DNA from: Helicobacter pylori
GTDB lineage: Bacteria; Campylobacterota; Campylobacteria; Campylobacterales; Helicobacteraceae
Direction of reading: 5' to 3'
NCBI GenBank assembly: GCA_008032955.1
Contig: CP032046.1
Location: forward strand, 1,364,001-1,428,000
Length of the DNA stretch: 64,000 nt
Shown here: positions 53,794 through 61,742 of the stretch, piece after piece
How the letters are laid out: every line of letters begins with the position of its first letter
Position numbering within the stretch: position 1 is the stretch's first letter
Made by a program: the position numbers and the translations under genes
Notes under the pieces: generated by a model
What the model was told of the DNA's origin: nothing
The model's input: only the letters and a program-made list of their open reading frames with translations
Databases searched by the model: none

Positions 53794-55103
53794 TGATGAA
53801 ATTTTTTCTTTTAAAGAAATTCAGCGAATTTTTAAACACTCAAACGCATTTTAACCTCAAACGCTTGAACGCGTCTGGCTTTTTATTAGAGACTTTTTCT
53901 AAAGAAAAACACGCCTTTGTTGTGGATTTGAATGCGCCTTATATTGGTTTGTCCAAAAAACCCCCAGAGAGCGTTTTAAAAAACACTTTAGCGTTAGATT
54001 TTTGTTTGAATAAATTCACTAAAAACGCCAAAATTTTACAAGCAAACGTCATTGATAACGATCGGATTTTAGAAATCAAGGGCGCTAAAGATTTGGCTTA
54101 TAAGAGTGAAAATTTTATTTTGCGTTTAGAAATGATCCCTAAAAAAGCCAACCTCATGATTTTAGATCAAGAAAAATGCGTGATAGAAGCCTTTCGTTTT
54201 AATGACAGGGTCGCTAAAAACGATATTTTAGGGGCATTGCCTCCTAATATTTACGAGCATCAAGAAGAGGATTTGGATTTTAAGGGATTGTTAGACATTT
54301 TAGAAAAAGATTTTTTATCCTATCAGCATAAAGAATTAGAACACAAGAAAAATCAAATCATCAAGCGATTAAATACCCAAAAAGAACGCTTGAAAGAAAA
54401 ATTAGAAAAACTAGAAGATCCTAAAAACTTACAATTGGAAGCGAAAGAATTGCAAACTCAAGCCTCGTTATTGCTCACTTACCAGCATTTAATCCATAGG
54501 AATGAAAGCTGCGTGGTTTTAAAGGATTTTGAAGATAAGGAATGCGCGATTGAAATTGATAAGAGCATGCCCTTAAACGCCTTTATCAATAAAAAATTCA
54601 CTCTCAGCAAGAAAAAGAAACAAAAATCGCAATTTTTGCATTTAGAAGAAGAGAATTTAAAAGAAAAAATCGCTTTTAAAGAAAATCAAATCAACTATGT
54701 TAAAGGAGCGCAAGAAGAAAGCGTTTTAGAGATGTTTATGCCCTCTAAAAATTCTAAAATCAAACGCCCGATGAGCGGGTATGAAGTGCTGTATTATAAG
54801 GATTTTAAAATCGGTTTAGGGAAAAACCAAAAAGAGAATATCAAGCTTTTACAAGACGCAAGAGCGAATGATTTGTGGATGCATGTAAGAAATATTCCTG
54901 GATCGCATTTGATCGTTTTTTGCCAAAAGAACGCGCCCAAAGATGAGGTCATTATGGAATTAGCCAAAATGTTGATTAAAATGCAAAAAGATGTGTTTAA
55001 TAGTTACGAAATTGACTACACGCAACGAAAATTTATCAAAATCATCAAAGGAGCTAATGTCATTTACTCAAAATACCGAACTATTAGTCTAAAGGACACT
55101 TAA
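53793..55103 (+). CDS. NFACT/RqcH-family protein (fibronectin-binding protein homologue)
   Basis: About 436 residues. N-terminal NFACT-N domain (KKFSEFLNTQTHFNLKRL), a central coiled coil (about 185-225 and 270-305) and C-terminal NFACT-R domain (VLYYKDFKIGLGKNQKEN, LWMHVRNIPGSHLIVF). The family includes RqcH, which adds alanine tails to stalled chains on the large ribosomal subunit; the old name fibronectin/fibrinogen-binding protein comes from streptococci. The cytoplasmic rescue role is more likely. ATG 53793 overlaps the recN stop (TGATG); a second ATG follows directly. Resembles HP1392. Confidence 0.85.
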   Translation: MMKFFLLKKFSEFLNTQTHFNLKRLNASGFLLETFSKEKHAFVVDLNAPYIGLSKKPPESVLKNTLALDFCLNKFTKNAKILQANVIDNDRILEIKGAKDLAYKSENFILRLEMIPKKANLMILDQEKCVIEAFRFNDRVAKNDILGALPPNIYEHQEEDLDFKGLLDILEKDFLSYQHKELEHKKNQIIKRLNTQKERLKEKLEKLEDPKNLQLEAKELQTQASLLLTYQHLIHRNESCVVLKDFEDKECAIEIDKSMPLNAFINKKFTLSKKKKQKSQFLHLEEENLKEKIAFKENQINYVKGAQEESVLEMFMPSKNSKIKRPMSGYEVLYYKDFKIGLGKNQKENIKLLQDARANDLWMHVRNIPGSHLIVFCQKNAPKDEVIMELAKMLIKMQKDVFNSYEIDYTQRKFIKIIKGANVIYSKYRTISLKDT

Positions 55104-55121
55104 ACACTTAAGGAGGTTAGC

Positions 55122-55418
55122 ATGGGTGTTTCAGCTTTAGGCAATGTAACTTATATCAACCAAAACGCTCCTTTAAATTCTGCTATCCAACAGGGTGCAA
55201 GAAGTGATATGTTGGATTTAGCACAAAGCTTTCAAAGCAAGCTTGAATTAGCCCAAGAAACAAGGGCGTTAGAAAACATGCAAGCCATTAGCGATAAAGA
55301 TCCTAAAGAAGGTTCCAAAAACCGCTATCCAAACAGCCAAAGGGCTAAGGCGTTTGGCTTGGAAGAAGAAGAAATTGAATTGTGGCATGAAGAGCATTTG
55401 TTGGATATTGTGGGGTAG
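55122..55418 (+). CDS. Conserved small protein of unknown function
   Basis: 98 residues, soluble, acidic toward the end (LEEEEIELWHEEHLLDIVG). No signal peptide or membrane segment. The first 50 residues (VSALGNVTYINQNAPLN, then GARSDMLDLAQSFQSKLELA) look helical after a short hydrophobic start; the middle is charged and probably disordered (SDKDPKEGSKNRYPNS). Ribosome site AAGGAGG at 55108-55114 is the strongest in the region, which supports a real gene. It lies 18 bases after the NFACT gene. I do not recognise the family. Confidence 0.7.
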   Translation: MGVSALGNVTYINQNAPLNSAIQQGARSDMLDLAQSFQSKLELAQETRALENMQAISDKDPKEGSKNRYPNSQRAKAFGLEEEEIELWHEEHLLDIVG

Positions 55419-55741
55419 GGTTAAACTAAAGGGTTAAGATAACTTAAATGGATTTTTTTAATTTGGTTTAAGTAGAACTTGATGTAGGTTTTACTTAATT
55501 ATTATATTTATACTTTTTTTCTGCTATTAAAATAATTTAAACAATAAAAATATTTTTTATGTTGACTTACTATTATATTTATGATATTGTAGAACCTATA
55601 TTAATGGAAGCTATAACTAACTTTAAAAGCATATAGCAAAGACTCTCTAAAGTTGACTATAAAACGCTCTTTAGGGATAAAAAAAACCGAAACTCCATTA
55701 ACAATTCCAAATTAAACATACTAGACTTAAAGGATAGCAAA
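55419..55741 (+). other. AT-rich leader with promoter and nested hairpins
   Basis: 323 bases with no gene. TTGACT at 55562-55567, followed 17 bases later by TATTGT (55585-55590) or nearer by TATGAT (55580-55585), marks a likely promoter. The transcript would start near 55597 and give a leader of about 145 nt. Within it lie two nested inverted repeats: outer TTAATGGA (55601-55608) with TCCATTAA (55694-55701), inner AACTTTA (55619-55625) with TAAAGTT (55648-55654). The ribosome site AAAGGATAG is before the ATG at 55742. Confidence 0.5.
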
Positions 55742-56479
55742 ATGAAACAAGCGTTACAAGAAAAAAACATAAGCCCATGTTTAGTAGATGATTATCGTTA
55801 CCTAAACAAAGGCATACCGAACTTTTTTGATTATAATATCAAAGACAAAAATGAAGCAAAGGAAAGACAAGATGAAAAAGAAAATCTAAAAGCCGAAATT
55901 GAAAAAGACAAGCAAGACAGCGATGAGTTAAAACATAGCGAAATTGATACAAAGGACACACAAATGAGCCAACCATTAGAAACATTGGATAAAGATAAAC
56001 AAGCCATGAGTGAAGCGATCAAAAAAGATATTGAAAAAGACAAAGAAAACCTCGCACGAGTGGAGGCAGACAAAAAAGTCAAAGCCGATGAGAGTGAAAG
56101 CCGTTATGAAAAAGACGATGACAAAAAAGCCGATAAGCTTGACAAAGAAATCGCTAAAGATAAAGCCAGCCCTAACAAAGACGAGCTTTATGAAGATGAC
56201 GATAGAGCTAAACGAGACAAAGAACGAGACGATGCCTTGCGTGATAAAGAAAAAGCTAAAGATGATGCATGCATGGTAAGGGCAGACGATGATACCATAG
56301 AAGACGATGAGGAGTATGGTGATGATGATACTATGAGCATGAAAAATAAAAACAATGATGAAGTCAATGTTATACAAGAATACAAAAAGATATACGATGA
56401 GTGCGAAGTAACAGACAAAATCAAAATATTAGGCAATATCCAAAAGTATCAAATGGATATGCTTAAATTTCGCCCCTAA
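55742..56479 (+). CDS. Highly charged protein of unknown function
   Basis: 245 residues, almost half of them D, E or K. After a short ordered-looking start (CLVDDYRYLNKGIPNFFDYN) comes a region from about 30 to 200 of charged helix with quasi-repeats of the type DKE-AKDK and KDDDKKADKLDKE; at the end is a more normal segment (EYKKIYDECEVTDKIKILG). No signal peptide. Base composition of the gene is A- and GA-rich, which creates long spurious frames on both strands. The promoter and structured leader upstream suggest controlled expression. I do not recognise the family. Confidence 0.65.
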   Translation: MKQALQEKNISPCLVDDYRYLNKGIPNFFDYNIKDKNEAKERQDEKENLKAEIEKDKQDSDELKHSEIDTKDTQMSQPLETLDKDKQAMSEAIKKDIEKDKENLARVEADKKVKADESESRYEKDDDKKADKLDKEIAKDKASPNKDELYEDDDRAKRDKERDDALRDKEKAKDDACMVRADDDTIEDDEEYGDDDTMSMKNKNNDEVNVIQEYKKIYDECEVTDKIKILGNIQKYQMDMLKFRP

Positions 56480-56504
56480 CCAAGCCCCATTAAACAGCTT
56501 TCGT

Positions 56505-57368
56505 TTAACTGGTCGCTTTTATGATATTGAACGAGCCCTTTGTCCTCTCAAAAAGAGAAAACGGCGGCGGAGTCTCTTGGTGTCTGGCTCTTGGGGGTCT
56601 TTTGATCAAAGTGTTAGCGCATTTGGAAAAATCAATCAAATCCATTGTGGTTTTGATGTAGCTGGGCAAGTTTAACAGGCATATTTCAAAGAGCTTATAG
56701 CTCGCTAAAGCGTCCGCATAGGCTCTGTGGCTGACTTCTATACCAAACCCTAAAAGCTCTTTTAAAAAGCTCAAAGAATAACGCATGGACAAAATAGCGC
56801 GTTTGGATAAATCCAAAGTGCAAAGCTTTAAATTCAATAAAGGGCAATGCAATTTCTCCACAAAATAACGCCCCAAAAAGTTGTAATCAAAATTAGCGTT
56901 GTGGGCCACAAACACGCTATTGCCTAAAAAAAGCCGCAATTCTTGCAAAGCTTCATGCACGCTTGGGGCGTTTAGGGTGTCTTCATAAGTGATGCCTGTA
57001 AGCTCAGCGATATAATCAGGAACGCTTTTGACTTTCACAAGGGTTTCAAAACGATTGATAATTTCCCCCCCCTTCACTTGCACGGCCCCGATTTCTAAAA
57101 TCTCATGTTTTATGGGGCAAGAGCCGGTGGTCTCTAAATCAATAAAGGAAAGAACCTCATCTTTAAGGGGGGTTTTAAGGTTTTTGAGCGTGATTAAATT
57201 TTCGCTCGTTTCTATGAAATTAAGCCCGCACGCTTTTAAATATTCCAAATTGATTTCATCATAAATAAGGCGAGAGAGCGATTTTTCTAGCATGCCCAAG
57301 CTTAAATCCTGGCGCTTTAAGCGAGCGATTAGGGCTTGAATATCTTTATGCAAGAGGTTTATTGGCAT
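56505..57368 (-). CDS. dnaQ: DNA polymerase III epsilon-like 3'-5' exonuclease
   Basis: 287-residue DEDDh exonuclease. Exo I SFIDLETTGSCPIKHEILEIG, Exo II VFVAHNANFDYNFLG and Exo III SHRAYADALASYKLF with the catalytic His and Asp are all present. An N-terminal helical stretch of about 95 residues precedes the nuclease domain, unlike E. coli DnaQ. I start at ATG 57368 (MPINLLHKDIQ), which overlaps the end of rpe by 23 bases; the longer frame to 57476 lies wholly inside rpe. It may proofread for DnaE (26555). Resembles HP1387. Confidence 0.87.
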   Translation of the reverse strand: MPINLLHKDIQALIARLKRQDLSLGMLEKSLSRLIYDEINLEYLKACGLNFIETSENLITLKNLKTPLKDEVLSFIDLETTGSCPIKHEILEIGAVQVKGGEIINRFETLVKVKSVPDYIAELTGITYEDTLNAPSVHEALQELRLFLGNSVFVAHNANFDYNFLGRYFVEKLHCPLLNLKLCTLDLSKRAILSMRYSLSFLKELLGFGIEVSHRAYADALASYKLFEICLLNLPSYIKTTMDLIDFSKCANTLIKRPPRARHQETPPPFSLFERTKGSFNIIKATS

Positions 57369-57999
57369 TCTGTAAGCCTTCAATAGCCAGCTTACGATCT
57401 TTGGATTTAAAAATATAACTCCCTGAAACCACCACATCCACGCCCGCTTGCTGGAGTTCAAAGATATTTTTATCATTCACGCCCCCATCCACTTCTAAAA
57501 GGCAGCTAGGGTTGTAGCGTTTGATCAATTCCTTGACTTTCAGGCACTTTTCTAGCACCAGATCTAAAAACTTCTGCCCACCAAAGCCCGGATTCACGCT
57601 CATTAAAAGCACTAGCCCCACGCTTTCTAGCAAGTATTTAATACTTTCTTCATGCGTGTGGGGGTTTAGGACAATGCCTGGCGTGATACCTAGATTTTTA
57701 ATGAGTTGCAACACCCTGTGGGGGTGCTTTTCATTTTCTGCATGAATGCTGATGATTTGCGGGTTTAAAGGAGCGAACAATCCCACAAAAAAGCTCGCAT
57801 TTTCTACCATTAAATGCACGTCTAAAGGCACTTTGCTTATTTGGGTAACATTCTCTAAAACCACAGGCCCCATCGTTAAATTAGGCACATAATGCCCATC
57901 CATCACATCCACATGCAAAAAATCAGCGTTACTCACGCTCTCTATCTCTTTGGCTAAATGCATAAAATCAGCGCTCAAAAGGCTCGGAGCTACTTTCAA
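57346..57999 (-). CDS. rpe: Ribulose-phosphate 3-epimerase
   Basis: 217-residue TIM-barrel enzyme interconverting ribulose 5-phosphate and xylulose 5-phosphate in the pentose phosphate pathway. Seen: SLLSADFMHLAKEI at the start, metal-binding HVDVMDGHYVPNLT, VHLMVENA with its histidine, SVNPGFGGQKF phosphate loop and EVDGGVNDKN. Length is standard. Upstream on - and followed by dnaQ with overlapping ends. Divergent from fbp, another sugar-phosphate gene. Resembles HP1386. Confidence 0.95.
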   Translation of the reverse strand: MKVAPSLLSADFMHLAKEIESVSNADFLHVDVMDGHYVPNLTMGPVVLENVTQISKVPLDVHLMVENASFFVGLFAPLNPQIISIHAENEKHPHRVLQLIKNLGITPGIVLNPHTHEESIKYLLESVGLVLLMSVNPGFGGQKFLDLVLEKCLKVKELIKRYNPSCLLEVDGGVNDKNIFELQQAGVDVVVSGSYIFKSKDRKLAIEGLQNANKPLA

Positions 58000-58028
58000 A
58001 ATACTTCCCTATTTCCAATGTTTTCAAG

Positions 58029-58034
58029 TAAAAT
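58029..58034 (+). promoter_or_regulatory. -10 box for fbp
   Basis: TAAAAT 35 bases before the fbp ATG; ribosome site AAAAGGG. The 70-base gap is shared with divergent rpe. Confidence 0.4.
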
Positions 58035-58069
58035 ATTAGCATCTTTAATCAAATCATAAAAGGGTTTTT

Positions 58070-58942
58070 ATGGATTACAAACATTTTAAAGGCAAGCATG
58101 CAAACATCGTTATAGAAATCATCAGTCTTTTAGAAAAAGGGGTTAAAAAAGCCCAAGAAATTTTAGAAAAGCCGGACGCTGGGAGTTACACTAAGTTAGA
58201 AAACAGCAGCGGGGATACGCCTATTAAAGCGGATTTAGCCCTAGACAAATTTTTAGAAGAAAATTTTTTGAGTTTAGAAAACATCAAAAGCGTTTTTAGC
58301 GAAGAAAAAGAAACGCCTGTTACTAAAGAAAACGGCTCTTATTTGATCGCTTATGACCCCTTAGACGGGAGTTCAGTCATGGAGGCGAATTTCTTAGTAG
58401 GCACGATTATAGGGGTTTATGAAAAGGATTATAAGGCGCAAAATTTAGTTGCAAGCCTTTATGTGGTTTTTGGGCATAAAATAGAATTAGTGGTGGCTTT
58501 AGACAAGGTTTATCGTTACGCTTTTTATCAAAACAAGTTCCATTTTATAGAAACCATCGTTTTAGAAAATAAGGGTAAAATCGTCGCTAGCGGAGGCAAT
58601 CAAAAGGATTTTTCTTTGGGCTTAAAAAAGGCTTTAGAAGAGTTTTTTGCAGAAAATTACCGCTTACGATATTCAGGGTCTATGGTGGCTGATGTCCATC
58701 ATGTGTTGGTTAAAAAAGGCGGAATGTTTTCCTACCCGCAAAAGAAATTGCGAAAGCTTTTTGAAGTCTTTCCTTTGGCCTTGATCATTGAAAAAGCTAA
58801 AGGGGAAGCGTTTTATTTTGATAAAGGGGTTAAAAAGCGTTTGCTAGAGCAAAGCGTAGAAAATTACCATGAAAAAAGCGAATGCTATTTAGCTAGCCAG
58901 CATGAAGCTCAGATTTTAGAAAAATATTTAAAGGGAGAATGA
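58070..58942 (+). CDS. fbp: Fructose-1,6-bisphosphatase class 1
   Basis: 290-residue gluconeogenic phosphatase. Metal and substrate motifs: SEEKE near residue 83, YDPLDGSSVMEANFLVGTI (the DPLDGSS signature), SGSMVADVHHVLVKKGGMF and the Glu of KAKGEAFYFD. Shorter than the 330-residue E. coli enzyme, as normal in this group. H. pylori depends on gluconeogenesis because it has no phosphofructokinase. The stop overlaps the ATG of the small downstream gene. Resembles HP1385. Confidence 0.95.
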   Translation: MDYKHFKGKHANIVIEIISLLEKGVKKAQEILEKPDAGSYTKLENSSGDTPIKADLALDKFLEENFLSLENIKSVFSEEKETPVTKENGSYLIAYDPLDGSSVMEANFLVGTIIGVYEKDYKAQNLVASLYVVFGHKIELVVALDKVYRYAFYQNKFHFIETIVLENKGKIVASGGNQKDFSLGLKKALEEFFAENYRLRYSGSMVADVHHVLVKKGGMFSYPQKKLRKLFEVFPLALIIEKAKGEAFYFDKGVKKRLLEQSVENYHEKSECYLASQHEAQILEKYLKGE

Positions 58943-59145
58943 TGCAAAATAGCGCTAAAAAATTAGAATATGAAGAGCGTTTTAATGACGCTCTTTTGAA
59001 ATTGCAAGCATGCCAAGAAGAAAAGCAAGTAACGAGTTGCTTGAAATGCGAGAAGGTTTTAAAATGCGAGATTCGCAACAGCTATGTGGATGCGGCTTAT
59101 GAGAGCATGAGTTTAGGCGAAGCGGGCGGGTTTGATTTCAACTAA
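58939..59145 (+). CDS. Small four-cysteine protein
   Basis: 68 residues. Four cysteines at 25, 34, 37 and 43, with a central CLKCEKVLKC arrangement, suggest zinc or another metal site. The C-terminal part ends in SYVDAAYESMSLGEAGGFDFN, which looks like a conserved tail. Translation begins at ATG 58939 or 58942; the ribosome site AAGGGAG fits either, and both overlap the fbp stop. Co-translated with fbp. Its function is unknown. Resembles HP1384. Confidence 0.7.
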   Translation: MMQNSAKKLEYEERFNDALLKLQACQEEKQVTSCLKCEKVLKCEIRNSYVDAAYESMSLGEAGGFDFN

Positions 59146-59157
59146 AATGGGATTAAA

Positions 59158-60054
59158 ATGGTTAGTAATACTACCTTGCAAAAGAATTTAGACGCTTTTT
59201 ACACCCACCCCAAAATCGCGCGATTTTGTTTGGATTTATTAAAAGATCTCATCCATCAAAATTTGGGGCTGGACTTAAACGCGTTCCATTTTTTAGAGCC
59301 AAGTGCAGGGAGTGGGAGCTTTGTTGATGCGTTAAAAGGATTAGGGATTGCCGATTGGGACGCCCTTGATATTGCCCCTAAAGCTCAAGGCATTCAAAAA
59401 AAAGATTATTTGTTGGAATTGATTGAGTTTAACAAAAAGCGTATTATTATTGGCAACCCTCCTTTTGGGCATAGAGGGAAATTAGCCTTAAATTTTTTAA
59501 ACAAATCTTTAAACGAAGCGCCTATTACAGCGTTTATTTTGCCCAATTTATTCAAACGCTATTCTGTTCAAAAACACATTGATAAGCGTGCAAAATTGGT
59601 TTTAAACGCTGATTTAGAGAAAAACGCTTTTATTTTTAATGAACGACCCTATGATGTGAAATGCGTTTTTCAAATCTATATGCATAAAAATATCGCCCTA
59701 AATCTTAAAGACGAACGCATCATTGCACCCCCTAAAATCCGCCATAGTGACTTTATTACTTACATTCATAACAACACACCACACACCCTAAAATATTTCA
59801 ACAAAGAAAAATACCAATGGGATTTTGCGGTGGTAAGGCAAGGCTTTTATGATTACAACGAAAAGATCACCAATGCAAATTTACTGATTAAAAACCGACA
59901 ATATTTTTTTATTAAAGCCCACTCCAAAGAAGCTTTAAGGGTTATCCATAAAATTGATTTTAACAAACTCGCTCATAAAAACACGCAAGTTTTAGGGTTT
60001 TCTACTTATGATTTTGTGGAAGAATATTGCAAATTAAAGGAAATGCATGCTTGA
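59158..60054 (+). CDS. Type II N6-adenine DNA methyltransferase
   Basis: 298-residue methyltransferase: motif X-like start TLQKNLDAFYTHPKIARFCL, motif I FLEPSAGSGSFVDAL (residues 45-59), motif IV IIIGNPPFGHRG (NPPF at 99-102). The order X, I, IV places it in the gamma class. The C-terminal 110 residues carry the recognition part. It overlaps the next gene, a nuclease, by eight bases, so protects against that enzyme. The target sequence cannot be read from the protein. It starts 13 bases after the small cysteine gene. I cannot name the enzyme. Confidence 0.85.
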   Translation: MVSNTTLQKNLDAFYTHPKIARFCLDLLKDLIHQNLGLDLNAFHFLEPSAGSGSFVDALKGLGIADWDALDIAPKAQGIQKKDYLLELIEFNKKRIIIGNPPFGHRGKLALNFLNKSLNEAPITAFILPNLFKRYSVQKHIDKRAKLVLNADLEKNAFIFNERPYDVKCVFQIYMHKNIALNLKDERIIAPPKIRHSDFITYIHNNTPHTLKYFNKEKYQWDFAVVRQGFYDYNEKITNANLLIKNRQYFFIKAHSKEALRVIHKIDFNKLAHKNTQVLGFSTYDFVEEYCKLKEMHA

Positions 60055-60772
60055 AAAAGTGTTTCAAGAAATTACCAATAAAAGAAAGTTTTTTGCAAGT
60101 TCTAGCACAGGGGAGCGGTTTGAAAACAAATTTAGGAATGAGTTAAAAAAACACTTTAGCGGAATCAACGGCGATTTAATAGAAGGATTAAGCCATATTG
60201 AAGAAAAGCCTAACAAGGAAATCAAAACCACTTTTAACCAACTCAAAAAGCAAGTTTTAGAGAAAAATCACCCAGAAACCCTTAAAAACCCTTTTTCAAA
60301 GCTTACAAGCCATTTTTTGTACCAACCTTTTGGCTCACAAAATTACCCTGATTTTTTGGTTTTTATTTTTGATGATGTGGTGGGGATTGAAATCAAGTTT
60401 TCTAAAAACGATAAGGGTGAAAAAAATCTTCAAACATCTCGCCCCATGTGGAATTCAAACCTGCCTAAACCCAATGCGATTTATGTGTATGGAGTCGCTA
60501 ATGCAAACATCACTTTTTTTAAAGGCTCAGATATTTTGAGTTATGAAACCAGAGAGGTCTTGCTCAAGTATTTTGATACTTTAGATAAAGATGAAGAAAG
60601 TTTGAAAAACGCCTTAAAGGATTTAGAAAACCCTTTTGCCCCCTACATCAGAAAAGCTTATGAGCATAAAAAGGAATTTTCTAACCACCACCAGATTGAA
60701 AGCTTCTTTTCGCGAAACCACATTTTAAGAGAGCAGAATGTCTTGAAATTTTTGAAAACGCTTGCTCATTAG
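60047..60772 (+). CDS. Type II restriction endonuclease, PD-(D/E)xK fold
   Basis: 241-residue protein directly after and overlapping the methyltransferase. The catalytic core is YPDFLVFIFDDVVGIEIKFS: D102, then E115 and K117 of EIK, the PD-(D/E)xK arrangement, followed by a conserved-looking tryptophan/asparagine region (SRPMWNSNLPKPNAIYVYG). No frameshift. Pairing, operon order and motif make a restriction enzyme very likely even though I cannot match it to a named specificity. It is the last gene before the bc1 block on the other strand. Confidence 0.75.
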   Translation: MLEKVFQEITNKRKFFASSSTGERFENKFRNELKKHFSGINGDLIEGLSHIEEKPNKEIKTTFNQLKKQVLEKNHPETLKNPFSKLTSHFLYQPFGSQNYPDFLVFIFDDVVGIEIKFSKNDKGEKNLQTSRPMWNSNLPKPNAIYVYGVANANITFFKGSDILSYETREVLLKYFDTLDKDEESLKNALKDLENPFAPYIRKAYEHKKEFSNHHQIESFFSRNHILREQNVLKFLKTLAH

Positions 60773-60884
60773 CATATTTGCACCCATTTATTTCTTGTAA
60801 AATACAAGTTTATTTTTAGTGTAAAGAAATTGATGATCAGTCTCATAGAAAAAGCCCCTTACATGCTCTCCCCCCTTTTTTAAT

Positions 60885-61742
60885 TCAATGCACTTCGCTC
60901 CAAACTTTTCTTTTCCACGCGTAAGCCAAGAACGACAGCACCGCAAAGAAAATCATGATTTTGATCCCTAAGGTATTCCTTTCATGCTTTTTCCTATCGC
61001 CCGCTTTTTCCAAATAAGAAATGACTTGTTTTTGAGCTTTTTCATTCAATCCCACTCTAGGCATAGCCGTGCCAGGCAAAAGCTTTTGCGGATCGTTGAT
61101 GAAAACGTTCAAGCCATGTTCGCCCTTAGCCCTAATCATCATGGACAAATCAGGCGCATGAGAGCCTAAATAATTGGCCAAATCTTTAGGATCGCTAAAG
61201 GCCTTGTCTTTAGCGTAATCCAGGCTATGGCACCTTTGACAACTTTGCGCAAACACTTCCTTATCGCTCAAATTTTTAGGCAAAATAGAAGTGAGATACG
61301 CCACAATATCGCTCAAATCTTGATCGCTAAATTGAGAAAACGCCGGCATAGGATAGGGCCTTTCATCGTTGAATTTGTGGCTCAATTTCGCCGTTTTCAC
61401 CGGATCTTTGATGAAGTGGGCTAAGAAATTCGCGTTCAAAACCCCCGCCACATGGCTTAAATCCGGTGGCACAACCCCAAAAGAGTTGCTCGCGCTAAGG
61501 CTGTCCATAGGGGCTGGAATGTTTTGGGATTTAATGCCATGGCAAGCGGTGCAATTTTCGGCTACAAGCTGTTTGCCCTTATTAGCGTCGCCATTTTTTA
61601 AATCAATCGGCTCTAAATCCTTGAAAGTAAAATCCGCCGGAGCGACTTTAGGGTGCATCACCGAATGCGCATAAGGCTCAACCCCATAATAAATCACGCC
61701 TATCACCACAATAAGGATGATTAGAATTTTAAATTCTTTCAT
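60885..61742 (-). CDS. petC: Cytochrome c1, di-haem subunit of the bc1 complex
   Basis: 285-residue membrane-anchored cytochrome. N-terminal helix (residues 5-23), two class I cytochrome c domains with haem sites CTACH at 64-68 and CQRCH at 168-172, and a C-terminal membrane helix (about 258-276). Two haems in the c1 subunit is the epsilonproteobacterial form, in contrast to the mono-haem mitochondrial type. It passes electrons toward cytochrome c-553 and the cbb3 oxidase. ATG overlaps the petB stop by four bases. Resembles HP1538. Confidence 0.93.
   Translation of the reverse strand: MKEFKILIILIVVIGVIYYGVEPYAHSVMHPKVAPADFTFKDLEPIDLKNGDANKGKQLVAENCTACHGIKSQNIPAPMDSLSASNSFGVVPPDLSHVAGVLNANFLAHFIKDPVKTAKLSHKFNDERPYPMPAFSQFSDQDLSDIVAYLTSILPKNLSDKEVFAQSCQRCHSLDYAKDKAFSDPKDLANYLGSHAPDLSMMIRAKGEHGLNVFINDPQKLLPGTAMPRVGLNEKAQKQVISYLEKAGDRKKHERNTLGIKIMIFFAVLSFLAYAWKRKVWSEVH

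Noticed and set aside
55831-56436. Long opposite-strand and alternate frames inside the charged protein gene
   Set aside because: They follow from the repetitive A- and GA-rich composition; their products are low-complexity and have no ribosome sites.
57369-57476. Longer N terminus for the DnaQ-like protein
   Set aside because: The added 36 residues are read from inside rpe in another frame and resemble no exonuclease; ATG 57368 is a better start.
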